Origin: Edaphochlamys debaryana
Lineage: Eukaryota > Chlorophyta > Chlorophyceae > Chlamydomonadales
Length of the DNA stretch: 64,000 nt
Assembly: GCA_016858145.1 (NCBI GenBank)
Contig: JAEHOE010000002.1
Location: 2,790,001 to 2,854,000, forward strand
Reading direction: 5' to 3'
Numbering within the stretch: the first letter of the stretch is position 1; every line of letters begins with the position of its first letter. The notes beneath the pieces are model-generated. The model saw nothing but the letters and a program-made list of their open reading frames with translations, was not told the DNA's origin and ran no database searches. Both the position numbers and the translations under genes were made by a program. This document shows positions 44,561 to 57,040 of this stretch, piece after piece.

Positions 44561-45936
44561 GGAGGGGGAGGATGGAGGTGCCCCACGGCATGGCGACGGC
44601 ATGGGCCTGGCGGGGACGCTGCCGGCAGGGCCAGCCCTGTCGCTTGAGCTGGGGCCGGTGCATGGCAGCAACCCGAAGCGGAAAACCGCGGGTGCTGGTG
44701 TCGCATGCAGGCGGCGGACGCCGCATGCTACTTGGGACGGCGCGGCTGGCTTGCGGATCCTGCCAGGAGGGTGCTGCCAGCGCTCCGCCGGCGGAATGAC
44801 TCTCCGGGCCTCATGGACGGAGGTGGCATCGCAGCGGGTCGCCACGCTGGTTGCTTGCGGGGCCCGCGGCAGGTGCCAGGTGCGCAGGGCGTTGCTGCCA
44901 CACCCTTGTGCGGAGGTACCATGAGGTACTCTGCAGTATGGTGGCATGGCAAGGTTTACTCATAGCTTAGAACTGTGTGCGTGTGACTGTTTGTGTGCAC
45001 ATTACGTGATGTCGGAGCGGGTGGACTTGTGGGGGTGGCGGGATGGTGGCCTCGAGCGTTAGGCGCTTCAGTGACAGGGGCCAGCTACAGGAGCTGACTT
45101 GAGGGCGTCGCCAGGCTGGGAAGAAAAGCTCTGCCGACCCGTTCTGGCCGGCTTGTAAACAACAGCAGTGCTAGAATGTGTGGACCCGTTTCGTTGGAGG
45201 CGCGCGGCCCGTGGGGCTGAGCGTGGAGCTTCGGAGTGAGGGTGCTGGCAGGGCGCAGCATGACAGCATTCCGTCTCGGGGAGCCGGGTCTTCTTGAACG
45301 CTGGGCTGGCAATGGGGCGGGGGGTGGCGGGCATAGCCCCCGCGCAGCACACAAGCAACAAGGCTATCTAGCAATGGGGCGGGGGGTGCTTGGGGCCGTA
45401 TGCCCAGGACGTGTGCCGTCGTTGCCGCGGGCAGTGCACCACAGCTTGCGTCGCGACGTGCCGTTCTGCACAGGTTCTGCAGGCCATGTTTGCTTCTGCA
45501 CGTGCCAGCGTGTGCGGCCGTCTGGGCACAACACGGGCGGCATGGGGCGGTCGGGGCCGTGCGGTCTGTGTGGCCGGGTGAGGTGAGCGGGGCTGGGCGT
45601 GCGGCCAAAACCGATACCGATATCTCCACCACACAAGGGGCTCTTGCTTCCGCACTCGGCATTGCCGCAGAGATCGCATCCCTCGCATCTCGCGCCAAGA
45701 GACCGGCTGAGCGGCTGACTCCGCGCGCTCCGCTTGGACGGCTCCTCAGCACCCCCTCCAATGCCGTTCAATGACCCGCGCCCTGCCGCGTCCTTGCCTT
45801 GAATCAGCCGTGCTGACCGCCTGCCTTCAAGGTGCTGGCATCCTTCCTGACTAAATGCCAAGGTTGTGCGCGTAGCCCCTCGCCCTCCGTGATGTACCCG
45901 TAACCCCGTCGGTCCCCCCCGTCGTCCCCCCCGCAG
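44561..45936. other. intergenic between small membrane protein gene and FL-2
   Basis: A TGTAA at 45154-45158 may end the upstream transcript. The FL-2 first exon (normally an ATG and about 14-18 codons ending KRR) should lie in the last few hundred bases, but no convincing match was found. Confidence 0.4.
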
Positions 45937-48531
45937 GCCGCTGGCGGCAGCTCCTCCCGGCCAGGGCCCCCCGGCCAACCCTGTGACTGAGGCGCTTTAC
46001 AACCCCACGCTGCTTGCTCAGATATGGCCTCTGGGAAAGGGCGCCAGCAGCTTCCGGTTGGTCAGCAAGGACGCCCGTGCGGCCTTCGACGCCGCGTGCG
46101 GGGGGCTGCTTGCCTTCGGCCCCCAACAGCAGAGGCTCCGGTGGGAGGGAGGGCCTGTACGCCCAAGGTAACTTCACTTTACACTTCGAAGCGAGCACGG
46201 CCCTAACTTGCTGCCCTGGTATGACCATACCTCAGAGCCATACCCGCACTTGACCCCAGCCTCACCTGCCCCTCCTCTTCCCGCGCGCCCAGCCCCTCGC
46301 AGGCCCTGGGCTGGGCCCTGGGCATGCTGCGCCGGGGGCGGAGGCCCTGGTCAGTCCGCATTGAGATCGAGGAAGACAGCCGCCCGCAAGACTGGCGGCA
46401 GGGCGTGTGAGTAACCCTCTAGCTATCGGAAACGGGGCTAGTTCTGAGCCTGGACTAGTTAGGCGCTGTGAGTTTCCTCCTGGATCCCATCTGCGTGCGT
46501 GCCCCTAGCCCCCTTAGGGTGGCTGCTGCTATAATTTAGCTACACCGACGTGGATGGCCTTATGTCTTGCCCGATGCTCCCGACAGGCTGGACCTCCTGC
46601 AGGCCATGCCCCAGCTCAGCGGCAGGCCGGGGGAGGGCGTGGCATCCCTGGAGCTGCCCGCCGGGCTGCTCTCGCCCTCGACCGCACCGCTCATCGCCGG
46701 GGCCGTCCCCAACCTCTCCCGCCTAGAGCTGGCGGAGGCTGGCAAGCTCAGCCCGGACGCCAGTCACGAGGCGGCGCGGGGCCTCGCGCTGCTTCTGACT
46801 GGGGCGGAGGACAGCGAACGGGCCTCAGCGGCGGCGGGCAGCGGCGAGGAGGCAGGCGGCGGCCCGAACGGCGGCACAAGCACCGCGAGCCCCGTGCCCG
46901 TGCTCACCAGCCTGTCGGCTCTCTACCTGTCGGAGAGCTACATCCGAAATACCCTCGAGAGACTGCCTCCCGGCTTTGTATCCGTCTTGCGGCATGCCGT
47001 GCAGCTCAGGACCCTGGGGTTCCCCGGGCGTTTTGACAAGCTCAGCGGGTGGTACTATGTCAGAGGGCAGGCGGGGGGCAGCCGGAGGGCCGTGGAGGAG
47101 CTCGCGTCCCTCACCCAGCTCACAGCCCTCTCGCTCCACTCCTGCGCGGCGACCCTCCTGCCCGTCCTCACCGGCGCCCTCACACGCCTGACCAGCCTCG
47201 AGCTGCAGACTCAGGAGTACGACGACCCGGCGCTCAGCCCGGCGCTCTTCGCGCCCCTGCAGGGCCTGCAGAGGCTCGAGATCCCATGCGCTAGCCTGGA
47301 GGTGACGGGTCTGGCCGAGGCCCTGAGCTCCCTGACCCGCCTCAGCGTGGGTGGCTTCACCCTCCCAGCCCAGGAGCTGTCCCAGCCCCTGACCAGCATC
47401 CCCCGCTGGCGGCTGCCGGCGGGGCTGCGGGAGCTGGGACTCAGAGGGTCATGGATGCCCCCTGAAGTACGTGCTGGTATGGAGCTGCACGACGGTCTGC
47501 GCCTCGACCGTGCGTTGAACATGGATCGCCTCGTACTCCGGCCATTCCGCCACACGGCCCCGCCGAACCAGGAAGCACCGAGCTGCTGCCCGCCACTGAG
47601 GAGGCGCCATGCTAGGCCCTTCGCTTCGTACGCCGGAACGAGTTCGATATCGACGAGGACTGGAGTCAGGACATCAGCATCAGCTTCAACGCCGCAACGC
47701 CCTGCCACCTCCTGACGCCCGTGGGCGGCGCTGCGGGCACGGGCCCAGGCAGGCCCAACCACGGCCGCTGGCTGCGGGAGGTTGCGGCCCTCCGACCAAG
47801 CCACCTGAGCCTCGAGGGCATCAGTCTGTCGTACCAGGATGTGGAGACAATCTCGGCGGAAATGGTGGACCTCGAGGTACGGACGGGGGGCCTCAGGTTG
47901 GCTCCGTGAGGAAGTGGTGCATGGAAGTGGTTTTGGGATTAAATAGGTTTGAACCGCCTCGGGGTGCGGAAGGGTAGGTCTTGGGTCTTGACCGGGCATG
48001 CTGTGTTTACCACGAGGACAGCATGGCACTGGAGCGTTCTCGGATGCGCTACGGGTGTATGTGCTACCCGGCCGCCCGACGTACCAGTCCTCCCCCCCGT
48101 CAAGCTCGGCATGTCACCCCACGGCCCCTCAGGTCCTGGCTCTGATTCAGCCGAGCGAGCTGTGTTTCCCGGCACTGCCGCTGCTGGCGGGCCTGCCTCG
48201 CGTCGAGAGCATCGGCCTCGACACCATGCCCCTTTGTGGAGACGATGAGTTCAGCGAGGAGCTTAGGGACCAGGCGCTAGAGTCGCTCGTGGCCCTGGCA
48301 GGGGCTCTGCCGCGGGGCAGGAAAGTGGAGGTGTACCTGAATTGCTGGGACGGCATGGAGTCCGAGGAGTGGGAGCGTGTGAAGGAGCTGGCAACGAGCG
48401 CCCAGGAAATGGCGGAGTGGGAGTACCCGGAGTGCGGCCCGGACGTCATCGTCCTTGCAACCACAGGCGAGCTTGAGGATGAGTCAGAGGCGGAGGAATC
48501 ACTAGACGGAGATAGACGAGTGAGTGAGTGA
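45937..48531 (+). pseudogene. F-box-like/LRR family member FL-2, frameshift plus stop
   Basis: Exons 2-5 are recognisable: 45937-46167, 46293-46406, 46587-47876, 48133-48531. Exon 2 lacks about 22 residues between the leucine-rich helix (YNPTLLAQIW) and FRLVSKDARAAFD. In exon 4 the LRR part is open up to HTAPP. Then about 13 bases are missing relative to FL-4 near 47565-47575, and the resumed family frame meets TAG at 47613-47615. The frame after it (TGPGRPNHGRWLRE) is conserved to the exon end. Exon 5 is longer and more acidic than in the sisters (ending SEAEESLDGDRRVSE). No first exon was found. A truncated LRR protein could still be made from exons 2-4. Confidence 0.75.
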
Positions 48532-48544
48532 GTGAGTGAGTGAG
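48518..48544 (+). repeat. (GAGT)n microsatellite over the FL-2 stop codon
   Basis: Pure GAGT units; the FL-2 reading frame ends inside the array. Confidence 0.9.
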
Positions 48545-49319
48545 GGGTCTCCCTGGTGCACACGCACAGCGCGCGCCGCTGTGAAAGCATCTTCGGAGGC
48601 CTGTCGTTCCAAGCAGTGTTAGATGGAGTGTAGGTCGGAAGCAAGGGATGGCGCGGCACCCTCGAGCAGCCGGGTAGGCAGTGCCAGGTTGACGGCGTCC
48701 CCTGCACTTGGCTCACACAGCGGTGTGCGGGGTAGCCGAGGGCACAGCAACCCATGTTGCACTGTTTGAGGGCTGCAAGTGGTTTTTTAGGGGAGGGAGG
48801 CCTGGTCCCTGAACTTCTCTACCCTGCTGCTGGCGTGGGGGTCTGGCAAGGCGTGGCGGACCAGCTAGACACCGGCTGGCTTCGTTGAGGACGCCTTGTC
48901 GGCTATGTGTTGTTCGTTGGCTGCTAGAGGCACGATATGGTAGGCGGTGACCGCGGTGACCGGCATGCGTGTTAAGCAAAGAGTCTTCCTGCGATTCTGA
49001 CCCATTGCCACAATTGCAATGCAAGGAAGACCAGTGCACGGAGGCAGCGGAAAGCGAGAGCGCGGCGGAGGGACTACTGGGCGTGGGCCAGCAGCTGACC
49101 CACCTAGGCCGGGGTCGAGTAGGACTGGGGGGGCCACTCGGGCCAGGAGGGACCGTGCACCGTGCCTGCAAGGGCGGGCGTTGCAGGGGGCTCGATACTC
49201 GCGTGGTCCGTGCAGTGCAGTCAGAATGATGACGGGGGATGCTGCTGAGCGTGGGCCTTGCGGGAGTTGCGGGGCGAAACGTGCACCTGCATGCGGGGAC
49301 TCGGGGCACATGGTGTGCT
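48532..49319. other. intergenic between FL-2 and FL-3, no gene recognised
   Basis: Part of it (about 49198-49250, around ATGACGGGGGATGC) resembles 53400-53440 downstream of FL-3, so it travelled with the duplicated genes. Confidence 0.4.
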
Positions 49320-49548
49320 AATACAATACCGTATTGCACAATAGCACCAACTCGGCGCGCCAGGGCGGGCACAATTTCAAGTTTGCCAGGACAGCTCAAG
49401 GCGACGCGTAGCGACCGCTGAGCTTGCCGACCAGTGGTGGTCTTGCCTCCATAGACTGTATGCTGTAGCCTTGCAGGGATGCCATCAAGGCTCTCAGGGC
49501 TCGGCGCTGTCCATCGTTGACCACATCGGCCCGCATAAGCTCGGCGAC
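49320..49548 (+). promoter_or_regulatory. conserved 5' flank of FL-3
   Basis: About 230 bp up to the ATG align with 53830-54058 before FL-4. Shared words include ACCAACTC, CTGTATGCTGTAGC and CCATCGTTGACCACATC; the last lies about 35-45 bp before the ATG. Confidence 0.6.
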
Positions 49549-52490
49549 ATGAACGCACAAGTTGCTGAGACCGGTTCAGCGGCGTGCTCTAAGCGACGGT
49601 GCGTAGGTCGCGGCACGAGGGCCGCTTCGCTTGGGCGGCCTCTTGGAGCCGCGCTCGCAGTCTCCCCCCTCTAGCTGTCTCGCGCCGTCCTCACCCATCC
49701 TACTGCCCATCCTCGCCGTCATTCCCGGTCCTTGCCCCACCGGCGTTGCCGCCTCCGATTGTTGCTTCCCTGGATCGGCTTGCGTGCAGGCGGGTGGTAC
49801 CCTTGCTGGCTCGCCAAGCCGGCGCGTTTGACGCTCCCTCCCGCCCTCGGATGCTCCGGCTTACCCGCAGGCGACTCGGGGCAGCACCATCCGGCCAGGG
49901 CCCCCCAGCCAACCCAGTGACTGCGGTGCTGTTCAACCCCACACTACTCGCAAAGATACGACCAGTGGGGGAGAGGGAGGTGGCACAGGCGCAGTCCAGG
50001 ATACTGCCGTGCACAGACCTGCACAAGTGCCTGGGGACCTTCCGCCTGGTCAGCAAGGACGCCCGTGCGTCCTTCGACGCGGCATGCGAGGCACCACTGG
50101 CGTTTGGGCCCCAGAGGCAAATCTGCATGTGGGACCCAGAAGATGGCGACAAGGTTGAAGGCCCGAGGTGAGACGGCCGTCACATAAGCTGGCACTTTAG
50201 AGGCGAACACTGCCCGGCTTTCCGCCCACCGTGTTAACGCCCTAGACACGCCCCGCCCTGGCCATGAACCTATCTCAACTTTCTGTACAGCCTTTCTCCT
50301 CTCTTACCTCCTTCAATGCGGGCACGGTTACACGTGGGGTCGCGGCACTCCACCTGCTCATCACTTTCTTCCCCCCTCCGCCCAGCCCCTCGCAGGCGGT
50401 CGACTGGGCCCTGGGCATGCTGCGGCGGGGGCGGAGGCCCGGGGCGGTCCGCTGCTGGGCAGACAAGAGGATCTGCCCGGCAAAGTGGCGGCAGGGCGTG
50501 TGAGCTGTGGGTGCGGCGGGAATGCAGCAGTGGTCTTCCCGTCATGTGCCTGGTACGATGCGCTTACTTACAATCTATCCGTATTCTCCTAGCAACGGAC
50601 TGACGATGTTTCGCCCCGGTTTTGCTCAATGGCTCTACGCATCCCTTGACAGGCTGGACCTCCTGCGGGCCATGCCCCAGCTCAGCGGCAGGCCGGGGGA
50701 GGGCGTAGCATCCCTGGAGCTGCCCGCCGGGTTGCTCTCACCCTCGACCGCACCCCTGCCTCATCTCCGGGGCCTTTCCCAACCTCTCCCGCCTCGAACT
50801 CATGGGGGTTGGAAAGCTCAGCCCGGATGCCAGTCACGAGGCGGCACGGGGACTCGCCCTGCTGCTGACGACTGGGGCCTCAAGGGCGGAGGGCGGTGGC
50901 CGGGCCTCAGCGGGAGCGAGCGGCGAGGCGGCAAGCGGCGCCCCCTCGCCGCTTCTGCCGCGCCTGACGGCTCTCAGCCTGTCCTCGAGGTATGGCATCG
51001 ACAGCCCCAAGAGCCTACCTCCCGGATTCGGGCCCGTCGTGCGGAAAGCCACTCAGCTGAGAACCCTTGACTTTGGCGGATACTGCGGTGGGCGCGGCTC
51101 TAGCAGCGTCCTGCCGGAGGATGACGCAGAGGATAACCGGAGGGCCGTGGAGGAGCTCGCGTCCCTCACCCAGCTCACAGCCCTCTCGCTCCAATCCTGC
51201 GCCGTGCAGCTCCTGCCCGTCCTCACCAGCGCCCTCACGCGCCTCACCAGCCTCGAGCTCAGCGGACAACGTGAACCGCTGCCGGCGGCGCTCTTCGCGC
51301 CCCTGCAGGGCCTGCAAAGGCTCGAGGTCCCATACGCTAGCCTGGAGGTGACGGGGCTGACCGAGGCCCTGACCTCCCTAACCCGCCTCAGCGTGGGCAG
51401 CTTCACCTTCGCAGACGAAGCATCGGAGCAGCCCCTGACCAGCATCCCCCCCTGGACGCTGCCGGCCGGGCTGCGGGAGCTGGGGCTTGGGACCAATGGC
51501 AACGACTGGTATATGTCCCCAGAAGTGCTTGCCGGACTCGAGTTGCACCCGGGTCTTCGCTTCGACCCAAACTCCAACCACAGCAGCTTTGTGCTGCACC
51601 CCGGCCGCCACACGGCCCCGCCGGTCGAGGAGGAAGGCTTTGCAGGCACCGAGCTGCTGCCCGCCGCTGAGGAGGCGCTGTGCGGGGCCCTGAGCTTTGT
51701 CCGGCGGCACGGGCTGTTCGAGGGCGGCGAGGTTACCATCGCCTACAGAGAGGAAGAGGACGACCGCCTCCTGCAGCCCGTGGGGGGCGCTACGGGCACG
51801 GGCCCAGGCAGGCCCAACCACGGCCGCTGGCTTCGGGAGGTCGCGGCCCTGGGCCCCTCCCGCCTGGTGCTCGAGGGCTTCGAGCTGTCGTACCAGGACG
51901 TGGAGACGATGCGGGACGGCCTGGAGGACCTGGAGGTACGGTGTGGGGTACCATTGTGCCTGTGCAGTGGGTTTGGGCCGTGCATCATCGCTTTGCGGGT
52001 TGCGGTCTGAAGCTCTGAACTCTTTGCGCCCTCCCCGGTTGCCACCCAGGTACGTAGTCAGCCCCTTGCCCTATGTTCAATCCTCACCTGTGCGCCCCCG
52101 TGTTGCTTTCTCTGCTCTCCCATCCCCCTGCAGACCCTGCTGCTCGAGGCACCATCCAAGCTCCCTCTCCCGGCCCTGCCGCTGCTGGGGAGCCTGACCC
52201 ATCTGAAGGAGCTGCATCTGGACGCCACGCCCTGGGCCGAAGACGATGAAGACGGCATCGAGCTGAGGGGCCAGGCGCTGGCGTCGATCGTGGCCCTGGG
52301 CCGGGCTCTGCCGCACGACAGGAGGCTGACCATCCACCAGGATGCTGCTCGCCCAGGCGCGATGCCCCAGGAACGCCTCCGGCAGATGGGCCTGCGGGCG
52401 GTGGCGGACATGGAGGCGTGGGGCGTGGACCGGATCTCGATCATGGTGGACGGCTGGTACGTGCACGTGGACCCGGACGGCGATGACTAA
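49549..52490 (+). pseudogene. F-box-like/LRR family member FL-3, +4 frameshift
   Basis: Five exons: 49549-49598, 49871-50167, 50386-50499, 50653-51935, 52134-52490. Exon 1 reads MNAQVAETGSAACSK and ends in the family's KRR/phase 2 donor. Exon 2 has FNPTLLAKIRPVG and FRLVSKDARASFD. Near 50751-50762 exon 4 has four extra bases relative to FL-2 and FL-4 (ACCCCTGCCTCATC against ACCGCTCATC), which shifts the frame. From about 50802 the family frame is open again to the exon end and into exon 5 (LDATPWAEDDEDGIELRGQA). The single lesion is the only clear defect, so recent inactivation or an assembly error are both possible. Confidence 0.8.
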
Positions 52491-53180
52491 GGCCGGGCCC
52501 AGGCGGCGATGACTAAGGCGCGCGGGAACCAGACGGAGATGACAAAGGCCGGAGGCCTCAGGTCCACTTGCGGAAGACGGGGGATACAGTGAGGGGTCAG
52601 GGGTTCTAACGCTTGCCCTGGGGCAGCAAGGCGGGCCGGAGGCTTTCAGGAGGCGGAGGAGACGGTGACCTGTCCGTGTTGGATGTTGCTCCACGTGCGT
52701 GTCGGGTCTTGGGTGTGGTGCTGGGGAGGGCAGTCTGCGAAGGCGACATGTCATTGCGCGGTGTGTGGTTGCGGGTAACGTGCCGTCATGCGAAGCCAGA
52801 CGTTGGCCCTCAAGGTTCTTGGCATTTTGCGGTTGTGCTAGCGGCTGAGGCCGCCGCCGGCCGGCGGAAGCGGAGTGCGGCAAGTGGCGCCGGGGGACAG
52901 GAGGAGTTCGCGAGGGGTTAGCATTAAACGCAGAGTCTGTGGGACAGCAGAGCAGGCCGGAGGCTCCAAGTAGCAAAACAGGAGGGTCTGCAGCGGTGTG
53001 TTGCTTACCAGGTATGGAGCTCTGGCAGGCGCTGAGCGGGACCCCGACGGAGATGACTAAGGCGGGACCTAGATGGCGATGGCTAAGGCCGAAGGCCTCA
53101 GGTCCACGTACGGAAGACGGAGTGAGGGGTTCTGACGCTTCCCCTGGGGCATCAAGGCGGGCCGGAGGCTCCAAGCTGGG
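52476..53180 (+). repeat. repeats derived from the FL stop-codon region
   Basis: The last codons and stop of FL-3 (GGCGATGACTAAGGC) recur just after the gene at about 52504 and 52531. They recur again at 53050-53090 within a longer repeat (about 52540-52640 against 53070-53175, sharing GGCCTCAGGTCCAC and CAAGGCGGGCCGGAGGCT). The tail of FL-4 (57028-57070) has the same pattern. Confidence 0.7.
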
Positions 53181-53829
53181 AAGTGGTGCGGGCTTGGGCC
53201 CATATCGGTACGGGTCTATCAGCGATTGGTGCTGGATTGGTGTTGGTTACCGGTCACTGTTACCGGTACTCCGAGTGCGTGTCGGGTACATGCTCTGGGG
53301 AGAAGTGGGATGCGTGGTTGTTGCTAGCGGCCGGCGGAAGCGAAGTGGGCGGAATGGCGCTTGGGCGGCGGATGGGGGTTCTGTGCTCGCAGGGGCCGTG
53401 CAGCGTAGTCCGGACGACGACGGGGGATGCAGCTGCGGGGGGGGGACAGGCGCCATGGCGTCCTGGCACCAGGGATTATGGCCGATGACTAAGGCCCGAG
53501 GTCCACTTGCATGGGCACGTGCTGACCGGGGGGGGGGGGGGCATGCAGGGAGCGCGCATGGAAGGTTGGAGCGGGCAAGAAGGCCCCCGCGTAGCGTAGC
53601 CAGAACGGGGCCACTGAGCTCGAACGGAACCTCAAACGGAACCCGCGTCGCTCGCCAGGGCTTCCCGCGGCCCCTGCGTTCTGCCCTTTGGTTCAGACGG
53701 CACTCTGCTTCTACGCTGGGGCACTGTCAGGCGGCGGGGGCGCGTGCGCGCCTGAATGACGCTTAATCTTCCGCGGCGTACTTCTCCAATTCAGGACACC
53801 CAGCCCTCTGAGAGCATACTAATTGTGCT
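52491..53829. other. intergenic between FL-3 and FL-4
   Basis: Filled mainly by the tail repeats above and FL-linked flanking sequence. No independent gene recognised. Confidence 0.45.
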
Positions 53830-54058
53830 AAAGCAATCGCTTATTGTTTGCACAGTAGTAGCAATACCAACTCCGCGCGCAAGGGCGAGGGCGATTGCAA
53901 GTTGCCAGAACCGCAGCAGACGACAAAGCCCAGGCGGGACCAAAAGCGACATAGCCACCATTTACTGTATGCTGTAGCGCGCACAGATGTCATCAAGGCA
54001 CCTAGGGCTGGGCGCTCTCCATCGTTGACCACATCAGGACGGCCACAAGCTCCGCGCC
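53830..54058 (+). promoter_or_regulatory. conserved 5' flank of FL-4
   Basis: Counterpart of 49320-49548. It keeps CTGTATGCTGTAGC and CCATCGTTGACCACATC at similar distances from the ATG. Confidence 0.6.
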
Positions 54059-57040
54059 ATGAACGTACAAGACTCCGCGATGGGCACACCGGCGTGCACC
54101 AAGCGACGGTGCGTAGGTCGTGGCAAACAGGCCCGATCCACCCTCGGCCTCCGGCACCTGCTCCGTTAAGGCTGTCCTCGCGGTCACCCGGGCGCTCCTC
54201 GCCCCCGCCCCCACCGCCTCGGGTCGTTGCTACCCGGGATCGACTTGCGCGCAAGCGGGTGGCACCTTGCTGGCTCTGTTGCCAAGCCTTCGCATCTGAC
54301 GTCCCCTCCTCACGTTGGCTGACCTTGCCCGCACACACAGGCCACTGGGGGCAGCACCGTCCGGCCAGGGCCCCCCGGCCAACCCCGTGCCTGCGGTGCT
54401 GTTCAACCCCACGCTGCTCGCAAAGATTCGACCAGTGGGGGCGGAAGAGGTGGCGCAGGCGCAGTCCAGCATATTGTCGTGCAGAGACCTGCGCAAGTCC
54501 CTGGGGACCTTCCGGCTGGTCAGCAAGGACGCCCGGGCGGCCTTCGACGGGGCATGCGAGGCGCCACTGGTGTACGGCCCCCAGCGGCAACGCTACGGAT
54601 GGGGGCAGCACGGAGCTGAAGAGCCTGTAGGCCCAAGGTGCGACGGCCGTCACATAAGCTGGCACTGCAGAGGCGAACACTGCCCGGCTTTCCGCCCACC
54701 ATGCTAACGCCCTAGACACGCCATGCCCTGGCCCTGACCCAATCTCAAGTTTCTGTACAGCTGTGTCCTTGTATCACCAATCCCATATCCATAACTCATC
54801 CCAGCCCCACCTGCCCCCCTTCTTCTCCTCCGCCCAGCCCCTCCCAGGCGCTGGGCTGGGCCCTGGGCATGCTGCGGCGGGGGCGGAGGCCGAGGGCAGT
54901 GCACATCAAGGTCGATGAGCGCATCTTCCCGGACGGGTGGCGGCAGGGCGGGTAAGCTGCGGGTTGCGAGGAAAATTGCTAGCAGGGTTGCGAGCAGGGC
55001 GCGTGTGTGGGCAGGGGCAGACCTTCAACTCTTCTCCCCTGAATAAGAGGTGAGTGGGATGTGTGGTTTGCGGCTGGCGGGTGGTTCACCCTCAGCTGCA
55101 GTTGGGTGTTCCGGCTTCCTCTGTCCCATGCTCGTCCGTACTGCAGCTTGTTTGACCGTTCCTTATCCGTCTGAAACTGCCCGCACCCCGCTGACAGGCT
55201 GGACCTCCTGCAGGCCATCCCCCAGCTCAGCGGCAGGCCGGGGGAGGGCGTGGCATCCCTGGAGCTGCCCGCACAGCTGCTCTCGCCCTCGGCCGCGGCC
55301 CTCATCGCCGGGACCTTCCCCAACCTCAACCGACTCGAGCTGTCGGAGGCTGGAAAGCTCAGCCCGGATGCCAGTCACGAGTCCGCTCGGGGCCTCGCAC
55401 TGCTGCTCGGTGCCGCCTCAGGGGCGGAGAGCGGCGAGGAGGCCTCAACGGGAGCGGGCGGCGAGGAGGCAGGGGGAGCGGAGGGCGACGGCGTCTCAGG
55501 GGGCACCGGCGGCGAGGAGGCAGGCGGCGCTCCCGCACCGCTGCTGTCCCGCCTGACAGCTCTCAGCCTGTCCGAGAAGAGCAAGACGGACCGCCGGCTA
55601 CCTCCCGGCTTTGCATCCGTCCTGCGACAAGCCCCGCAGCTGAGGACCCTGGAGCTCCCCGGTCACGGGCTAAGCCGGGGCGAGGGGCAGGAAGAGGACG
55701 ACCAGGGGCCCGTGGAGGAGCTTGCATCCCTCACCCAGCTCACGGCCCTCTCGCTCCACTCCTGCGCCGTGCCGCTCCTGCCCGTCCTCACCAGCGCCCT
55801 CACTCGCCTCACCAGCCTCGAGCTCAGCGGACAACGTGAACCGCTGCCGGCGGCGCTCTTCGCGCCCCTGCAGGGCCTGCAGAGGCTCGAGATCCCGTGC
55901 GCAACCCTGGAGGTGCTGGGCCTGGCCGGGGCCCTGAGCTCCCTCACACGCCTCAGCGTGGGCGGCTTCACCCTCCCAGCCCAGGAGCTGTCCCAGCCCC
56001 TGACCGGCATCCCCCGCTGGCGGCTGCCGGCGGGGCTGCGGGAGCTGGGGATCTCACCCAGAAACAGCGCTCCGGCCGTGCCTCCGGAGGTGCTCGCCGG
56101 TCTGGAGCTGCCCGCCGGTCTGCGCCTCGACCAGGCATCGTCGCAGACGAGGTTCGCGCTTCTCCCCGGCCGCCACACAGCCCCTCCGGTAGGGGACGAC
56201 GGCTTCGCGGGCACCGAGCTGCTGCCTGCCGCTGAGGAGGCGCTGTGCGGGGCCCTGCGCTTCGTTCTCCGGCACGGGCTGTTGGGGCCTGGATCGCTCA
56301 GCATTGCCTTCTACGACACACAAGTGGACCGCCACCTCCAGCCAGTGGGCGGCGCGGCAAACACGGGCCCAGGCAGGCCCAACCACGGCCGCTGGCTGCG
56401 GGAGCTCGGGGCCCTGGGCCCCTCCCGCCTGTGGCTCGAGGGCATCCAGCTGTCGTACCAGGACGTGGAGGCCATCCGGGACGGCCTGCAGAATCTGGAC
56501 GTACGTCAGGGTGGATCTGGGGCAGGGTGACGTTGCAGGTTGTATATCACCCTCAACCTCGTCCTGCGCCTAGGAGCAGCAGTGGCATCAACATTGCAAT
56601 CCTGCAGTCCCCTTGCTCGCCCGTTACCATATGCCACCTTGGGTCACTTGCTGTGTCCCCCACCTTCGGCCCCCACGCAGTTGCTGAGGTTCGAGCTTCC
56701 CTCCAAGCTACCTCTCCCAGCCCTGCCGCTGCTGGCGGGCCTTCCACGGCTGGAGGACCTCGCCCTCGACGCCTCGCCCTGGGCCGGCGACGACCCGGCC
56801 AGCTCCGAGCTGAGGGGCCAGGCTCTGGCGTCGATCGTGGCCCTGGCTCGGGCTCTCCCGGACGACAGAAGACTCAAGTTAAACCAGCAGTGTGCCACCG
56901 TTGCTGCTCAGGCGGGCAGAGAGCGGGTGCGGCAGATGGGCCTGCGGGCGGAGGCGGACATGGAGGCGTGGGGCGTGGACCGGATCTCCCTCTTTGTGGA
57001 CGGCTGGTACGTGCAGGTGGACCCGGGCGCTGATGACTAA
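54059..57040 (+). CDS. F-box-like/LRR protein FL-4 (only intact copy)
   Basis: Five exons, all in phase (54059-54108, 54341-54637, 54838-54951, 55198-56500, 56681-57040), give 707 residues. Residues 1-17 end in KRR. Exon 2 holds an F-box-like block: FNPTLLAKIRPVG (about 38-50), then LGTFRLVSKDARAAFD (about 73-88). Exon 3 is a small conserved unit (SQALGWALGMLRRGRRPR) rich in Arg. Exon 4 is the LRR domain (about 155-588) with repeats such as LTQLTALSLHSCAVPLLP, LTRLTSLELSGQREPLPA and LSSLTRLSVGGFTLPAQ, plus a Glu/Gly/Ala-rich insert near 225-275. Exon 5 adds LPALPLLAGLPRLEDLALD and a C-terminal module ending VDPGADD. If the F-box reading is right, it is an SCF adaptor whose LRRs bind the target. 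Ligand and pathway are unknown. Confidence 0.85.

Noticed and set aside
45600..45774. Frame reading AKTDTDISTTQGALASALG as a first exon of FL-2
   Set aside because: There is no ATG at the right place and no KRR ending with a phase 2 donor; similarity to other FL first exons is not convincing.
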